The position numbers and the translations under genes were made by a program. A DNA stretch of 64,000 bases from positions 3,472,001-3,536,000 of the forward strand of contig NZ_OZ221287.1 of assembly GCF_965118125.1 (NCBI RefSeq). The letters are read 5' to 3'. Each line of letters begins with the position of its first letter. The stretch's first letter is position 1. The stretch comes from Pararobbsia alpina_A. GTDB taxonomy: Bacteria > Pseudomonadota > Gammaproteobacteria > Burkholderiales > Burkholderiaceae. The notes beneath the pieces are model-generated. The model was not told the origin of the DNA, ran no database searches, and saw nothing but the letters and a program-made list of their open reading frames with translations. Below are positions 40,235 to 52,452 of this stretch, one piece after another.

Positions 40235-42679
40235 TTAGTCTTCAATCGGCTGAAGCTTGGCGACGGCCAACGCGAGCCACTTCTGGCCATTGCGACGGAA
40301 GTTGACCTGCGCGCGCGCATCGTCGCCCGCGCCTTCGAGCGCGGTGATCGTGCCTTCGCCGAATTTCGTATGAAACACAGGCTGGCCGACGCGGAATCCT
40401 GTTTCGGCCGCGCGCTGCTTGTTGGCGTAGGCCGGTAACGGCGTGTTGCCGGTATAGGCTTCGTCAGCGCTTCGGCGGCCGCTCGAGTATCCCTCTTCGT
40501 CATCGCCACCGCCGTTGGCAATACGACGACCGTAGCCGCTACGCTGACCTCCGCCGCCGCGGCCTTCTTCGCCACCCGACCGGCCGAACCAGTCGCGCCC
40601 CCAACCTGCATTGTCCGAACGGCCGCCCCAACGCGCGCCGGCATCCGTCTGCGGGGTCAGCCACTTGAGCGAGGTCTCGGGTAGTTCTGCGAGGAAGCGC
40701 GAACGCACGTTGTAGCGTGTCTGGCCGTGGAGCATGCGGCTCTGCGTGAACGACACATAGAGTCGTTCCTTCGCACGCGTGATGGCGACGTACATCAGAC
40801 GCCGTTCTTCTTCGAGCCCGTCAGGGTCGACGGCCGAGTTCTCGTGCGGGAAGAGTCCCTCTTCGAGGCCCGTGATGAACACGACCGTAAATTCGAGTCC
40901 CTTCGCCGCGTGCACGGTCATCAACTGGATAGCATCTTGACCGGCCTGAGCCTGATTGTCGCCCGCCTCGAGCGACGCGTGCGACAGGAAACCCGCCAGC
41001 GGCGTCATCAAATCGTTGGCCGGCAGATCGCCACCAGGTGCATCGGCGTCGAGAATCTGAACACCGTCGACATCGAGCTGCGGCGCGTTGATCGCATTCG
41101 GCGCCATGGCGATCACGCGCGCCGGCGCGTTCAGTCCATAACCCGCCTCACCGACGAATGCCGCGGCCGCATTGATCAGCTCGCGCAAGTTCTCGATACG
41201 GTCTTCGCCTTCGCGCTCCGTCTCGTAGTGACCAATCAGCCCGCTTTCGCGAATCACGTATTCGACGGTTTCAGGCAAGCTCAACGGCAGCGTCTCGGCG
41301 CGCATCTTGTCGATCAGCTTCGCGAAGGCGCCGAGGCTCGAACCGGCCTTGCCCGTCGTATACGGCACGGCTGCCGCCATCGAACAGTTGTACAAACGCG
41401 CTGCGTCTGCCAGTTGTTCGATTGACCGTGCGCCAATACCGCGCGCAGGGAAATTCACCACCCGTGCAAATGCGGTGTCGTCATTCGGGTTGTCGATCAG
41501 ACGCAAATAGGCGAGCGCATGCTTGACTTCCTGTCGCTCGAAAAATCGCAAGCCGCCATACACGCGATACGGCAAACCCACATTGACGAGCGTGTGTTCG
41601 ATCACGCGCGATTGCGCGTTGCTACGGTACAGAATCGCGACTTCGCCGCGCGACAGTCCCTGATTCAGCAGCGCGCGAATCTCTTCGACAATGAAATTCG
41701 CTTCCTGGTTGTCGGTCGCCGCTTCATACACGCGCACGGGCTCGCCGTGCCCTGCGTCGGTACGCAGATTTTTGCCCAGACGGCGTGAATTATTGGAAAT
41801 CAGCTGATTCGCCGCATCAAGAATAAATCCATGCGATCGATAATTCTGTTCCAGCTTGATTAAATGACGGACGCGAAACTCGCGTTCAAAATCCGCCATA
41901 TTTCCGACATTCGCGCCGCGGAATGCGTAAATACTTTGATCGTCATCGCCCACGGCGAAGACGGCGTTGTGTTCGCCCGCGAGCAGCTTGAGCCACGCGT
42001 ATTGAAGCCGGTTCGTATCCTGGAACTCGTCGACGAGCACGTGGCGGAAACGGTTTTGATAATGCGCGCGCAACGGCGCCGACATCATCAATAGCTCATA
42101 GCAACGCAGCAGCAGTTCGGCGAAATCGACCACACCTTCGCGCTGGCATTGCGCGTCGTAGGCTTCGTAAAGTTCGACGAGCTTGCGATTGAAACTGTCG
42201 GTCGCTTCGACTTTCGACGGCCGCAGTCCCTGCTCTTTCGCATTGTTGATGAAGTACACGACGTTCTTCGGCGGGTACTTTTCGTCATCAACGTTCAGGC
42301 CCTTCATCAGGCGCTTGACCGCCGAAAGCTGGTCCGCCGTATCGAGGATCTGAAACGTCTGCGGCAATCCGGCATCGCGGAAATGCGCGCGCAGCATGCG
42401 GTTGCACAGCCCGTGAAAGGTGCCGATCCACATGCCTCGCGTATTGATCGGCAACATCGCCTCGAGCCGCCCGACCATCTCGCGTGCCGCCTTGTTCGTG
42501 AACGTGACCGCGAGAATGCCGTTCGGGCTGACCTGCCCCGTCTGGATCAACCACGCGATACGCGTCGTCAGCACGCGCGTTTTGCCGCTGCCCGCCCCGG
42601 CGAGAATCAGCGCGGGCTCGTCGGGCAGCGTCACCGCGGCGAGCTGTTCGGGATTCAGATTGGCAAGCAGATCGGACAT
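40235..42679 (-). CDS. uvrD: DNA helicase II (UvrD/PcrA family)
   Basis: A superfamily 1A 3'-5' DNA helicase, 814 residues, used in nucleotide excision and mismatch repair. Motifs run in order: Walker A AGAGSGKT (27-34), TFTNKAAREM, VDEFQDTN (Walker B), GDDDQSIYAFRGA, LEQNYRSH, MTVHAAKGLEF and VAITRAKERLYV. The tail carries a Gly/Arg/Ser-rich linker and a C-terminal Tudor-like block (VFHTKFGEGTITAL to LALAVAKL), which in relatives binds RNA polymerase. The ATG at 42679 is the start. A patch at about 41770-41940 uses A/T-ending codons much more than the rest. The gene converges with the BPSS1780-family gene. Confidence 0.95.
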   Translation of the reverse strand: MSDLLANLNPEQLAAVTLPDEPALILAGAGSGKTRVLTTRIAWLIQTGQVSPNGILAVTFTNKAAREMVGRLEAMLPINTRGMWIGTFHGLCNRMLRAHFRDAGLPQTFQILDTADQLSAVKRLMKGLNVDDEKYPPKNVVYFINNAKEQGLRPSKVEATDSFNRKLVELYEAYDAQCQREGVVDFAELLLRCYELLMMSAPLRAHYQNRFRHVLVDEFQDTNRLQYAWLKLLAGEHNAVFAVGDDDQSIYAFRGANVGNMADFEREFRVRHLIKLEQNYRSHGFILDAANQLISNNSRRLGKNLRTDAGHGEPVRVYEAATDNQEANFIVEEIRALLNQGLSRGEVAILYRSNAQSRVIEHTLVNVGLPYRVYGGLRFFERQEVKHALAYLRLIDNPNDDTAFARVVNFPARGIGARSIEQLADAARLYNCSMAAAVPYTTGKAGSSLGAFAKLIDKMRAETLPLSLPETVEYVIRESGLIGHYETEREGEDRIENLRELINAAAAFVGEAGYGLNAPARVIAMAPNAINAPQLDVDGVQILDADAPGGDLPANDLMTPLAGFLSHASLEAGDNQAQAGQDAIQLMTVHAAKGLEFTVVFITGLEEGLFPHENSAVDPDGLEEERRLMYVAITRAKERLYVSFTQSRMLHGQTRYNVRSRFLAELPETSLKWLTPQTDAGARWGGRSDNAGWGRDWFGRSGGEEGRGGGGQRSGYGRRIANGGGDDEEGYSSGRRSADEAYTGNTPLPAYANKQRAAETGFRVGQPVFHTKFGEGTITALEGAGDDARAQVNFRRNGQKWLALAVAKLQPIED

Positions 42680-43198
42680 GAAGGCGTTTCGCAGGATGTT
42701 CGGTGGAGCGGCCGCACATTATAAGGCGCGAGCGACGACCGGCGACGGCACCCGGCATCGGCGCGCGGCATCGGCTCCGATGTGCGCGATCGCTGCAACG
42801 GCCACGCGTCTTTTTACCGGACGGCTTCGGCCGAAGCGCGCGGGAGCAGCGGACCCAGTCCCGCACGAATTGGTCGGAGAACGGCTAGAGAACGGCGGGC
42901 AAGAAGCGGCAAATCTGCCCGAGAATGCATAGGCCAAACGCTTGGCAACGATCATGTCCATCGCGGTAGTCGCCCCGCGAGACAGATTTCGTCAGGCGAT
43001 GCGGGATTCGCGCGCAAATGTCGCCGGCTACGGCCGATCCGCCGCGGAACGCGCTTGAGACGATGGCGGATTCGCACCGCGTGTGTCGCCAAATCGAGCC
43101 AATTCCGCTCCGGATGCGGGCAAGCGGTCCACCGCACCGTTGAAGGACCGCCGAACCCCTTATAATTCAAGCTTTCACGCCAACCTACGCAGAATTCA
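42680..43198. other. divergent intergenic region between uvrD and valS
   Basis: This 519-base gap holds the promoters of two divergent genes. It is GC-rich and contains short direct repeats such as CGGCATCGGC near 42755. I see no convincing coding frame, RNA gene or T-box-like leader. A sigma-70 promoter for valS lies near its right end. Confidence 0.6.
43140..43166 (+). promoter_or_regulatory. sigma-70 promoter upstream of valS
   Basis: TTGAAG (43140-43145) and TATAAT (43161-43166) are separated by 15 bases, two short of the optimum. The -10 box is 32 bases before the ATG, leaving a short leader. Confidence 0.55.
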
Positions 43199-46102
<2,904 letters not shown>

Positions 46103-46139
46103 CTTTTTGATTCCGATCTATACGGCGAGGTACTGAGAC

Positions 46140-47030
46140 ATGGCACAGATGCTGAAAGTCAAGAAAGCGGTATTCCCGGTTGCGGGCCTGGGCACTCGCT
46201 TCCTGCCGGCCACCAAGGCCAGCCCGAAGGAAATGCTGCCGGTCGTCGACAAGCCTTTGATCCAGTATGCGGTCGAAGAAGCCATCGCAGCGGGCATCAC
46301 GGAAATGATCTTCGTGACCGGGCGCAGCAAGCGCGCGATCGAAGATCACTTCGACAAGTCCTATGAGATCGAAGCCGAGCTCGAAGCGCGTGGCAAGCAG
46401 AAGCTGCTCGACCTCGTGCGCAGCATCAAGCCGTCGCACGTCGATTGCTTCTACGTGCGTCAGCCCGAGGCACTCGGCCTTGGCCACGCCGTGCTGTGCG
46501 CCGAGAAGCTCGTCGGCGACGACCCGTTCGCCGTCGTGCTCGCTGACGACTTGCTGTATGGCGAACCGCCGGTGCTCGCCCAGATGGTCGAAGTCTTCGA
46601 CCACTTCCATAGCTCGGTGATCGGTGTCGAAGAGATTCCCATCGAAGACTCGCGCTCGTACGGGATCGTCGAAGGCAAGGAATGGGAAAAGAACATCATC
46701 AAGCTGTCAGGCATCGTCGAAAAGCCGGCGCCTGAAGTCGCTCCGTCAAACCTCGGTGTGGTCGGCCGCTACATTCTCAAGCCGCGGATTTTTGAACATA
46801 TCCGTACGCTCAAGCCGGGTGCCGGCGGCGAGCTGCAGCTGACCGACGCGATCCAGTCGCTGATGGCCGACGAGCAGGTGCTCGCCTATCGCTATCACGG
46901 CACGCGTTTCGACTGCGGCAGCAAGCTCGGTTACCTGAAGGCGACGGTCGAGTTCGCGCTGCGTCACCCCGAGGTCAAGGACGAGTTCGAAGAGTATCTG
47001 CGTACGCGCTCGCCGGTGATGGAAAGCTGA
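46140..47030 (+). CDS. galU: UTP--glucose-1-phosphate uridylyltransferase
   Basis: GalU makes UDP-glucose for exopolysaccharide, LPS and trehalose synthesis. The 296-residue protein has the nucleotidyltransferase signature VFPVAGLGTRFLPATKASPKEMLPVVDKPLI, in pieces from residue 11, with the catalytic Arg and Lys. GLGHAVLCAEKLVGDDPFAVVLADDLL follows, then the sugar-binding GSKLGYLKATVEFALRHPE at the C-terminus. GAGGT lies about nine bases before the ATG at 46140. A start at Met4 is possible. A strong terminator lies 46 bases after the stop. Confidence 0.95.
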   Translation: MAQMLKVKKAVFPVAGLGTRFLPATKASPKEMLPVVDKPLIQYAVEEAIAAGITEMIFVTGRSKRAIEDHFDKSYEIEAELEARGKQKLLDLVRSIKPSHVDCFYVRQPEALGLGHAVLCAEKLVGDDPFAVVLADDLLYGEPPVLAQMVEVFDHFHSSVIGVEEIPIEDSRSYGIVEGKEWEKNIIKLSGIVEKPAPEVAPSNLGVVGRYILKPRIFEHIRTLKPGAGGELQLTDAIQSLMADEQVLAYRYHGTRFDCGSKLGYLKATVEFALRHPEVKDEFEEYLRTRSPVMES

Positions 47031-47076
47031 GTGGCGATCGATCGGTCGTTGATCGATCTGTACCGCATGCAGTAAC

Positions 47077-47113
47077 AAAAAAACCGCCGGATGTTGAGTC
47101 CGGCGGTTTTTTT
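47077..47113. terminator. bidirectional terminator between galU and the TusA-like gene
   Basis: A 15-bp perfect stem (seven A, CCGCCGGA, and its complement ending in seven T) closes a seven-base loop. T runs flank it on both strands, so it can end both converging transcripts. Confidence 0.95.
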
Positions 47114-47164
47114 ATGGCGCGTCCGGTACGCGTCGTACCGAACGTGACCCATCGTCGCTCTGAT

Positions 47165-47392
47165 CTATCGGCGCTTCATCAGGAAGACAAACGTCTTGTC
47201 TTCGACATGCGTGTCGACGATCTGATTGCCCGTCTGCTTCGCAAAGGCGGCGAAGTCGCGTTGCGAGCCCGGGTCGGTCGCGAGCACCTTGAGGATCTGC
47301 CCCGAGGTCATGTCGGCGAGCGCTTTCTTGGCACGAAGAATCGGCAGCGGGCAATTGAGCCCGCGCGCGTCGACTTCCTTATCGAATTCCAT
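47165..47392 (-). CDS. TusA-family sulfur-carrier protein
   Basis: A 75-residue protein with the TusA/SirA fold. Such proteins carry sulfur as a persulfide on one cysteine, for tRNA thiolation or molybdenum cofactor and Fe-S metabolism. The signature CPLP is at 14-17 (DARGLNCPLPILRAKKAL) with the carrier Cys14, and the second half has LKVLATDPGSQRDFAAFAKQ, as expected. The start ATG is at 47392; an open frame continues upstream but reads the ltaA antisense. It follows ltaA by 38 bases on the same strand, so they may be co-transcribed. TusA itself is one of several paralogues, so I do not assign a symbol. Confidence 0.9.
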   Translation of the reverse strand: MEFDKEVDARGLNCPLPILRAKKALADMTSGQILKVLATDPGSQRDFAAFAKQTGNQIVDTHVEDKTFVFLMKRR

Positions 47393-47430
47393 CACTGTCC
47401 TGCCTGTGGCTGCCTGTGGTGTTATGCAAG

Positions 47431-48468
47431 TCACGCGGTCGCCGCGCAGAGCTCGCGAAGTTCCAACGCAAATTTCTCGACGGTCTCGGGCGTCGTGTCC
47501 CATGCGCACATCAGCCGGCATCCGCCCGCGCCGATGAAATCGTAGAACTTCCAGCCCTTGCTGCGCATCACGTTCGCGGCCGCGACCGGCAGGTTCGCGA
47601 ACACTGCGTTCGCTTGCGGTTCGAACATCAGCGAAACACCCGGGATGTCGATGATGCGATCGCGCAGCAGTCTGGCCATCGCATTGGCGTGACGCGCATT
47701 GCGCAGCCACACATCGTTCTCGAGCAAACCGAGCCACGGCGACGAAATAAAGCGCATCTTCGATGCGAGCTGCCCCGCCTGCTTGACGCGATACGCGAAG
47801 TCTTCGGCCATCTTCTGATCGAAGAACACGACGGCTTCGCCGACGGGCAGGCCGTTTTTCGTGCCACCGAAGCACAACACGTCGACGCCCGCGCGCCATG
47901 TGATTTCCGAAGGATGCACGCCGAGCGCCGCGACCGCATTCGCAAAGCGCGCACCGTCCATATGCACGGCCAGGTGACGCCGCTTGGCGATCGCCGCGAT
48001 CGCGCGCACTTCCTCGACCGTATAAATCGTGCCGACTTCAGTTGCCTGCGTCAGCGAGACGGCCTTCGGTTTCGGAAAGTGGATGTCCGAGCGCCGCGTG
48101 ACGATCTGCTCGATCGCATCGGGCGTCAGCTTGCCGTTCTCGCCGCGTGCAACGAGCAGCTTCGAGCCGTTCGAAAAGAATTCAGGGCCACCGCACTCAT
48201 CCGTCTCGATGTGCGCGAGTTCGTGGCAGATCACCGATTGGTACGGCTGGCACAACGACGCGAGCGCGAGCGAGTTCGCAGCCGTGCCATTGAAGACAAA
48301 GAACACCTCGCAGTCTGTTTCGAACAGATTGCGGATCCGGTCGCAAACCTTCTGGGTCCACGTGTCGTCACCGTAAGCGGCTTCGTGACCGCTGTTGTTG
48401 CACTCAATCAGGTAGTTGAGCGCTTCCGGGCAAATCCCGGCGTAGTTGTCCGACGCGAAATGCTGCAT
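47431..48468 (-). CDS. ltaA: low-specificity L-threonine aldolase
   Basis: A PLP enzyme of 345 residues that cleaves L-threonine or allo-threonine to glycine and acetaldehyde. The fold-type I landmarks are present: His86 in ELAHIETDE stacks on the cofactor, Asp171 lies in AVHMDGARF, and the Schiff-base Lys204 lies in CFGGTKNGLPVG. The N-terminus FASDNYAGICPE and the C-terminus RLMCAWDTTPE are typical. Length is normal. It lies between alaS and the TusA-like gene, all on the minus strand. Serine hydroxymethyltransferase is excluded by the sequence family. The same activity is also called ltaE. Confidence 0.93.
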   Translation of the reverse strand: MQHFASDNYAGICPEALNYLIECNNSGHEAAYGDDTWTQKVCDRIRNLFETDCEVFFVFNGTAANSLALASLCQPYQSVICHELAHIETDECGGPEFFSNGSKLLVARGENGKLTPDAIEQIVTRRSDIHFPKPKAVSLTQATEVGTIYTVEEVRAIAAIAKRRHLAVHMDGARFANAVAALGVHPSEITWRAGVDVLCFGGTKNGLPVGEAVVFFDQKMAEDFAYRVKQAGQLASKMRFISSPWLGLLENDVWLRNARHANAMARLLRDRIIDIPGVSLMFEPQANAVFANLPVAAANVMRSKGWKFYDFIGAGGCRLMCAWDTTPETVEKFALELRELCAATA

Positions 48469-48549
48469 GACACTCCTGCCGCTGGGTCAAAGACCGATAT
48501 TGTAGTGCGTTGCACGGCGGATTGCCCCGGTGACCCGAAGCACAAACGA

Positions 48550-48575
48550 CTAAGGCCGCTATGTAGCGGCCTTAG
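48550..48575 (-). terminator. perfect hairpin downstream of alaS
   Basis: CTAAGGCCGCTA and its exact complement flank a two-base loop, so the whole element is a near-perfect 26-base palindrome. It lies 59 bases past the alaS stop. The T run on the minus strand is interrupted (TCGTTTGT), so termination may be partial. Confidence 0.7.
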
Positions 48576-48634
48576 CTTGTACGGCTGAACATCAAGACGC
48601 CACTGACTGCCGGCGTCTGACGCATGATTTCAGA

Positions 48635-51265
48635 TTACAGACGGCTCTCGACCCAGCCCTTGACGCCACCGAGCGCCGCCGGCAGTGCCGCCGCATCGGT
48701 GCCGCCAGCCTGTGCCATGTCAGGACGGCCACCGCCCTTGCCGCCGACTTGTTGCGCGACAAAGTTGACGAGGTCGCCCGCCTTGACCTTCTTGCTCGCG
48801 TCAGGCGTCACGCCGGCGATCAGGCTGACCTTGCCGTTTTCGACGGCGGCCAGCACGATGGCGGCGTTCTTGAGCTTGTCCTTGAGCTTGTCGACCGTCT
48901 CGCGCAGCGTCTTCACGTCGGCGCCTTCGAGTTGCGCGGCCAACACGTGCACGCCCGCGATTTCGATCGCTTGCGAAGCGAGTTCGTCACCCTGGCTCGA
49001 CGCCATCTTCGACTTGAGTTGCGAGAGCTCTTTCTCGAGTGCCTTGACCTGGTCTTGCACCTGGACGATGCGCGATGTCAGTTCGGCCGGCTGCGCCTTA
49101 AGGGCGCCCGCTGCTTCGGACAGACGTGCCACGACGTCCTGGACGTAACGCACGGCGTTGTCGCCCGTGATCGCTTCAACGCGGCGAATGCCCGCAGCGA
49201 CGCCGCCTTCGACGACGATCTTGAACAGGCCGATGTCGCCCGTGCGGCTCACGTGAACGCCGCCGCAGAGTTCGCGCGAGAAACCGATATCGAGCACGCG
49301 GACTTCATCGCCGTACTTCTCGCCGAACAGCGCCATCGCACCGCCCTTCACGGCGTCGTCGTACGCCATGTGCTGCGCGTGTGTCGCCACGTTGCGCAGC
49401 ACTTCGGCGTTGACGATCGCTTCGACGCGGCGAATCTCGTCGTCGGTCATCGGCGAGTGGTGGGCGAAGTCGAAGCGCGTCTTGTCGGGATCGACGAGCG
49501 AACCTTTCTGCTGTACGTGAGCACCCAGCACTTCGCGCAGCGCCTTGTGCATCAAGTGCGTTGCCGAGTGATTGCGAATCGTGCGTGCACGGCGCTCGGT
49601 ATCGACTTCGGCCTTCACGACATCACCGACCTTCAGCGTACCTTGCTGAACTTCGCCATGGTGACCGACGACGTCAGCCTGCACCTTCAGCGTATCGACG
49701 ACCGCGAAGCGCGCGTGATCGTTCGCCAGCAGACCCTGGTCGCCGACCTGGCCGCCCGACTCCGCGTAGAACGGCGTGTGGTCGAGCACGATCACAGCCT
49801 GTTGGCCGGCCGTAGCCGAATCGACAGCCGTACCGTCGACGTAGAGTGCGACGATCTTCGCGTCGTCGACGATCAACTTTTCATACCCGTGGAACAGCGT
49901 CTTTTCGCCGCTGTATTCGAGGGCGGCCGACATCTTGAACTTGCCCGACGCACGCGCCTGTTCGCGCTGGCGCGTCATGGCTTCGTCGAACGCCGCTTCG
50001 TCGACCGTGATTTCGCGCTCGCGGCAGACATCGGCCGTCAGATCGAGCGGGAAGCCATACGTGTCGTGCAGCTTGAAGGCGATCTCGCCCGCGAGGACGC
50101 GCGGCTGACCTTCGGCCTTCTCGATTTCCTGAATCGCCGCTTCGAGAATTTCCATCCCGTGCGCGATCGTTTCGAAGAAGCGCTCTTCTTCCTGACGCAG
50201 CACATCGGTCACGCGCTGTTGTGCTTCGGCGAGTTCCGGATACGCCGTGCCCATTTCCGCGACGAGGTCGGCGACGAGCTTGTTGAAGAACGGCGTCGTA
50301 CGACCGAGCTTGTAGCCGTGACGGATCGCGCGGCGGATGATCCGGCGCAGCACGTAGCCGCGGCCTTCGTTGCCCGGGATCACGCCGTCGACGATCAGGA
50401 ACGAGCAGGCGCGGATATGGTCGGCGATGACCTTCAGCGAGTTGTTCGCGAGGTCGGCGATGCCCGTTTCGCGCGCCGATGCCTGGATCAGCTTCTGGAA
50501 CAGATCGATCTCGTAGTTGCTATGCACGTGCTGGAGCACGGCTGCGAGACGTTCGAGCCCCATGCCCGTATCGACGCAGGGCTTGGGCAGACGCGTCATA
50601 TTGCCTTGCGCGTCACGATTGAACTGCATGAACACGAGATTCCAGATCTCGATGTAGCGGTCGCCGTCTTCTTCGGGGGATCCCGGGGGGCCGCCCCAGA
50701 CATCCGGACCGTGGTCGTAGAAGATTTCCGTGCACGGACCGCACGGACCCGTGTCGCCCATCTGCCAGAAGTTGTCCGACGCGTACTTGGCGCCCTTGTT
50801 GTCGCCGATCCGGATAATCCGTTCGGCCGGCACGCCCACTTCCTTCGCCCAGATGTCGTAGGCTTCATCGTCTTCGTGATAGACGGTGACCCAGAGCTTG
50901 TCCTTGGGCAGCATGTAGACGGTCGTCAGCAGCTCCCACGCGAAGCGGATCGCATCGTGCTTGAAGTAGTCGCCGAACGAGAAGTTGCCGAGCATCTCGA
51001 AGAACGTGTGGTGACGCGCGGTGTAGCCGACGTTTTCAAGATCGTTGTGCTTGCCGCCGGCACGCACGCTGCGCTGCGCCGTCGTCGCGCGCGAGTACGG
51101 ACGCTTGTCCGTGCCGATAAACACGTCCTTGAACTGGACCATGCCCGAGTTCGTGAACATCAGCGTCGGGTCGTTACCCGGCACGAGGCTCGACGAACGG
51201 ACGATCGTGTGGCCCTTCGATTCGAAGAACTTCAGGAATTTCTCGCGGATATCTGCGGCTTTCAT
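48635..51265 (-). CDS. alaS: alanyl-tRNA synthetase
   Basis: A class II aminoacyl-tRNA synthetase of 876 residues, the same length as E. coli AlaRS. The N-terminal catalytic domain starts MKAADIREKFLKFFESKGH and includes RSVRAGGKHNDLENVG and GDTGPCGPCTEIFYD. The editing domain has the zinc-binding HSATHLMHKALREVLG (His pair) and ELCGGVHVSRTGDIG. The C-terminal C-Ala domain ends with GGKGGGRPDMAQAGG. The ATG at 51265 is the start; an extension to 51487 is not plausible. Upstream sits the higBA module. Confidence 0.97.
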   Translation of the reverse strand: MKAADIREKFLKFFESKGHTIVRSSSLVPGNDPTLMFTNSGMVQFKDVFIGTDKRPYSRATTAQRSVRAGGKHNDLENVGYTARHHTFFEMLGNFSFGDYFKHDAIRFAWELLTTVYMLPKDKLWVTVYHEDDEAYDIWAKEVGVPAERIIRIGDNKGAKYASDNFWQMGDTGPCGPCTEIFYDHGPDVWGGPPGSPEEDGDRYIEIWNLVFMQFNRDAQGNMTRLPKPCVDTGMGLERLAAVLQHVHSNYEIDLFQKLIQASARETGIADLANNSLKVIADHIRACSFLIVDGVIPGNEGRGYVLRRIIRRAIRHGYKLGRTTPFFNKLVADLVAEMGTAYPELAEAQQRVTDVLRQEEERFFETIAHGMEILEAAIQEIEKAEGQPRVLAGEIAFKLHDTYGFPLDLTADVCREREITVDEAAFDEAMTRQREQARASGKFKMSAALEYSGEKTLFHGYEKLIVDDAKIVALYVDGTAVDSATAGQQAVIVLDHTPFYAESGGQVGDQGLLANDHARFAVVDTLKVQADVVGHHGEVQQGTLKVGDVVKAEVDTERRARTIRNHSATHLMHKALREVLGAHVQQKGSLVDPDKTRFDFAHHSPMTDDEIRRVEAIVNAEVLRNVATHAQHMAYDDAVKGGAMALFGEKYGDEVRVLDIGFSRELCGGVHVSRTGDIGLFKIVVEGGVAAGIRRVEAITGDNAVRYVQDVVARLSEAAGALKAQPAELTSRIVQVQDQVKALEKELSQLKSKMASSQGDELASQAIEIAGVHVLAAQLEGADVKTLRETVDKLKDKLKNAAIVLAAVENGKVSLIAGVTPDASKKVKAGDLVNFVAQQVGGKGGGRPDMAQAGGTDAAALPAALGGVKGWVESRL

Positions 51266-51517
51266 GGCTTGCTGATGCGGACCTGTGGAGCGTGTTCTGA
51301 CGTTATGTTTGGAGCGCGCGCGGATTTCGGCGCGGCGACGGCGTTCTGGCGCGGCGTCACCCGATGGCCTCGATCGAAGACCTCGGCACATCACATGACG
51401 ACGGAACGGAACGACGTAGAAGCCCTGGCGAACGCCGGGCGCGCCTTTTCGCAATGAATTGATTATACGGGAAAGGCCGGCGGCCAACGCCGCCGGGCCT
51501 GAAGCGCGTCGCTGCGA

Positions 51518-51820
51518 TCAAGCCGCAATGACCGCGCGCGCAACCTTGGGCGCGCCTTGCACACGCGCTTGCCACAGATCGTAGGCGGCCTGCATGCCCA
51601 GCCAGACATCTGCACGGCCGCCGTTCTCGACACCCAGCCAGCCTTCGATGCGCAAGGCCATTTCCGGGGAAATACCCGCGCGGCCGTTCAGCACGCGGGA
51701 TAGCGCCGCGCGCGTGACGCCGAGCTGCTTGGCGGCAGCGCTCACGGTCAGATTCAGGGCAGGCAGGACGTCTTCTCGGAGCGTCTCGCCCGGGTGCGGC
51801 GGATTGAATTGCTGGCTCAT
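51518..51820 (-). CDS. higA: HigA-family antitoxin (Xre-type HTH)
   Basis: A 100-residue helix-turn-helix protein of the HigA family that binds the toxin HigB and represses the operon. It begins MSQQFNPPHPGETLREDVLPAL, the usual VAPI/HigA opening. The HTH is LTVSAAAKQLGVTRAALSRVLNGRAGISPEMALRIE (about 25-60), followed by an Ala/Val C-terminus. GAGGGA lies six bases before the ATG at 51820. A longer frame to 51871 adds 17 residues and is unlikely. It is the second gene of a higBA operon, 84 bases after higB. Confidence 0.92.
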   Translation of the reverse strand: MSQQFNPPHPGETLREDVLPALNLTVSAAAKQLGVTRAALSRVLNGRAGISPEMALRIEGWLGVENGGRADVWLGMQAAYDLWQARVQGAPKVARAVIAA

Positions 51821-51904
51821 GCAGTCCCTCTGGCTATAACTGGCTAACTGTCTGTCTGGACACTGGATCAATTGACTCGTTCAAACGCGTCGACAACGCA
51901 CGTT

Positions 51905-52186
51905 TCAGTGGTAGTCCTGATAGTCGATCAGGATGACGTCCCGTCCCTCGAATTTGAACGTCATGCGCCAATTGCCGTTGACGCTCACGGCATGGTGACC
52001 CGCGAGGACTCCACCCTTCAGTGGATGCCATCGCCATCCCGGCAGATTCATATCTTCAGGGGCGAGTGCCGCATTGAGCTGCGCGAGCTGCCGAGCAAGC
52101 TTTGACGCGTGATCGGGTCGGATCCCTGCCTTGCTCCCCGTTTTGAAAAAATCCTGCAACCCCTTGTGAAGAAACGACTTTATCAT
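51905..52186 (-). CDS. higB: HigB-family mRNA interferase toxin (RelE superfamily)
   Basis: A 93-residue toxin of the RelE/ParE-like HigB family, which cleaves mRNA on the ribosome unless bound by HigA. It starts MIKSFLHKGLQDFFKTGS and contains ARQLAQLNAALAPEDMNLPG and HPLKGG. The core strands are HAVSVNGNWRMTFKF and ending VILIDYQDYH. These are the landmarks of the toxin, with its typical length. It precedes higA, the toxin-first order typical of higBA. The promoter and palindromic operator are well placed upstream. It sits between the ldhA gene and alaS. Confidence 0.92.
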   Translation of the reverse strand: MIKSFLHKGLQDFFKTGSKAGIRPDHASKLARQLAQLNAALAPEDMNLPGWRWHPLKGGVLAGHHAVSVNGNWRMTFKFEGRDVILIDYQDYH

Positions 52187-52202
52187 GGCACGTCGCGCCT
52201 CT

Positions 52203-52241
52203 GTATAGCGATACTATACGCTACACATTCAGGCGATGCAA
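52203..52241 (-). promoter_or_regulatory. higBA promoter with overlapping palindromic operator
   Basis: On the minus strand, -35 TTGCAT (52236-52241), a 17-base spacer and -10 TATAGT (52213-52218) form a good sigma-70 promoter. The -10 box lies inside two overlapping palindromes: GTATAG/CTATAC (52203-52219) and TAGCG/CGCTA (52206-52223). This layout fits autorepression by the HigA or HigBA complex. GAGGCG precedes the higB ATG. Confidence 0.75.
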
Positions 52242-52452
52242 AGCTAGACGGCCTATCGTTGTTCGGGCGGTATGTTCAAATCGGGATAGGGCGACGACTG
52301 GCCAGGACGGATAAGCGCGTGCGCCGTATGCGGGTCCTCAATGCGCGTGGTCGATGCAGGTGGTCGATGCGGATGTTCATGCGGAAGCCCTATGCAAGCG
52401 CCCCCAGGCGATCCATCCCGAGCTTCACGCTTCAAGCATCGCGCATCCGGAA

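Noticed and set aside
42680..43198. T-box or other leader riboswitch for valS
   Set aside because: The -10 box is 32 bases from the start codon, so the leader is too short, and T-boxes are not expected in proteobacteria.
48749..51457. 902-codon open frame antisense to alaS
   Set aside because: Antisense to a full-length alanyl-tRNA synthetase; composition is that of a shadow frame.
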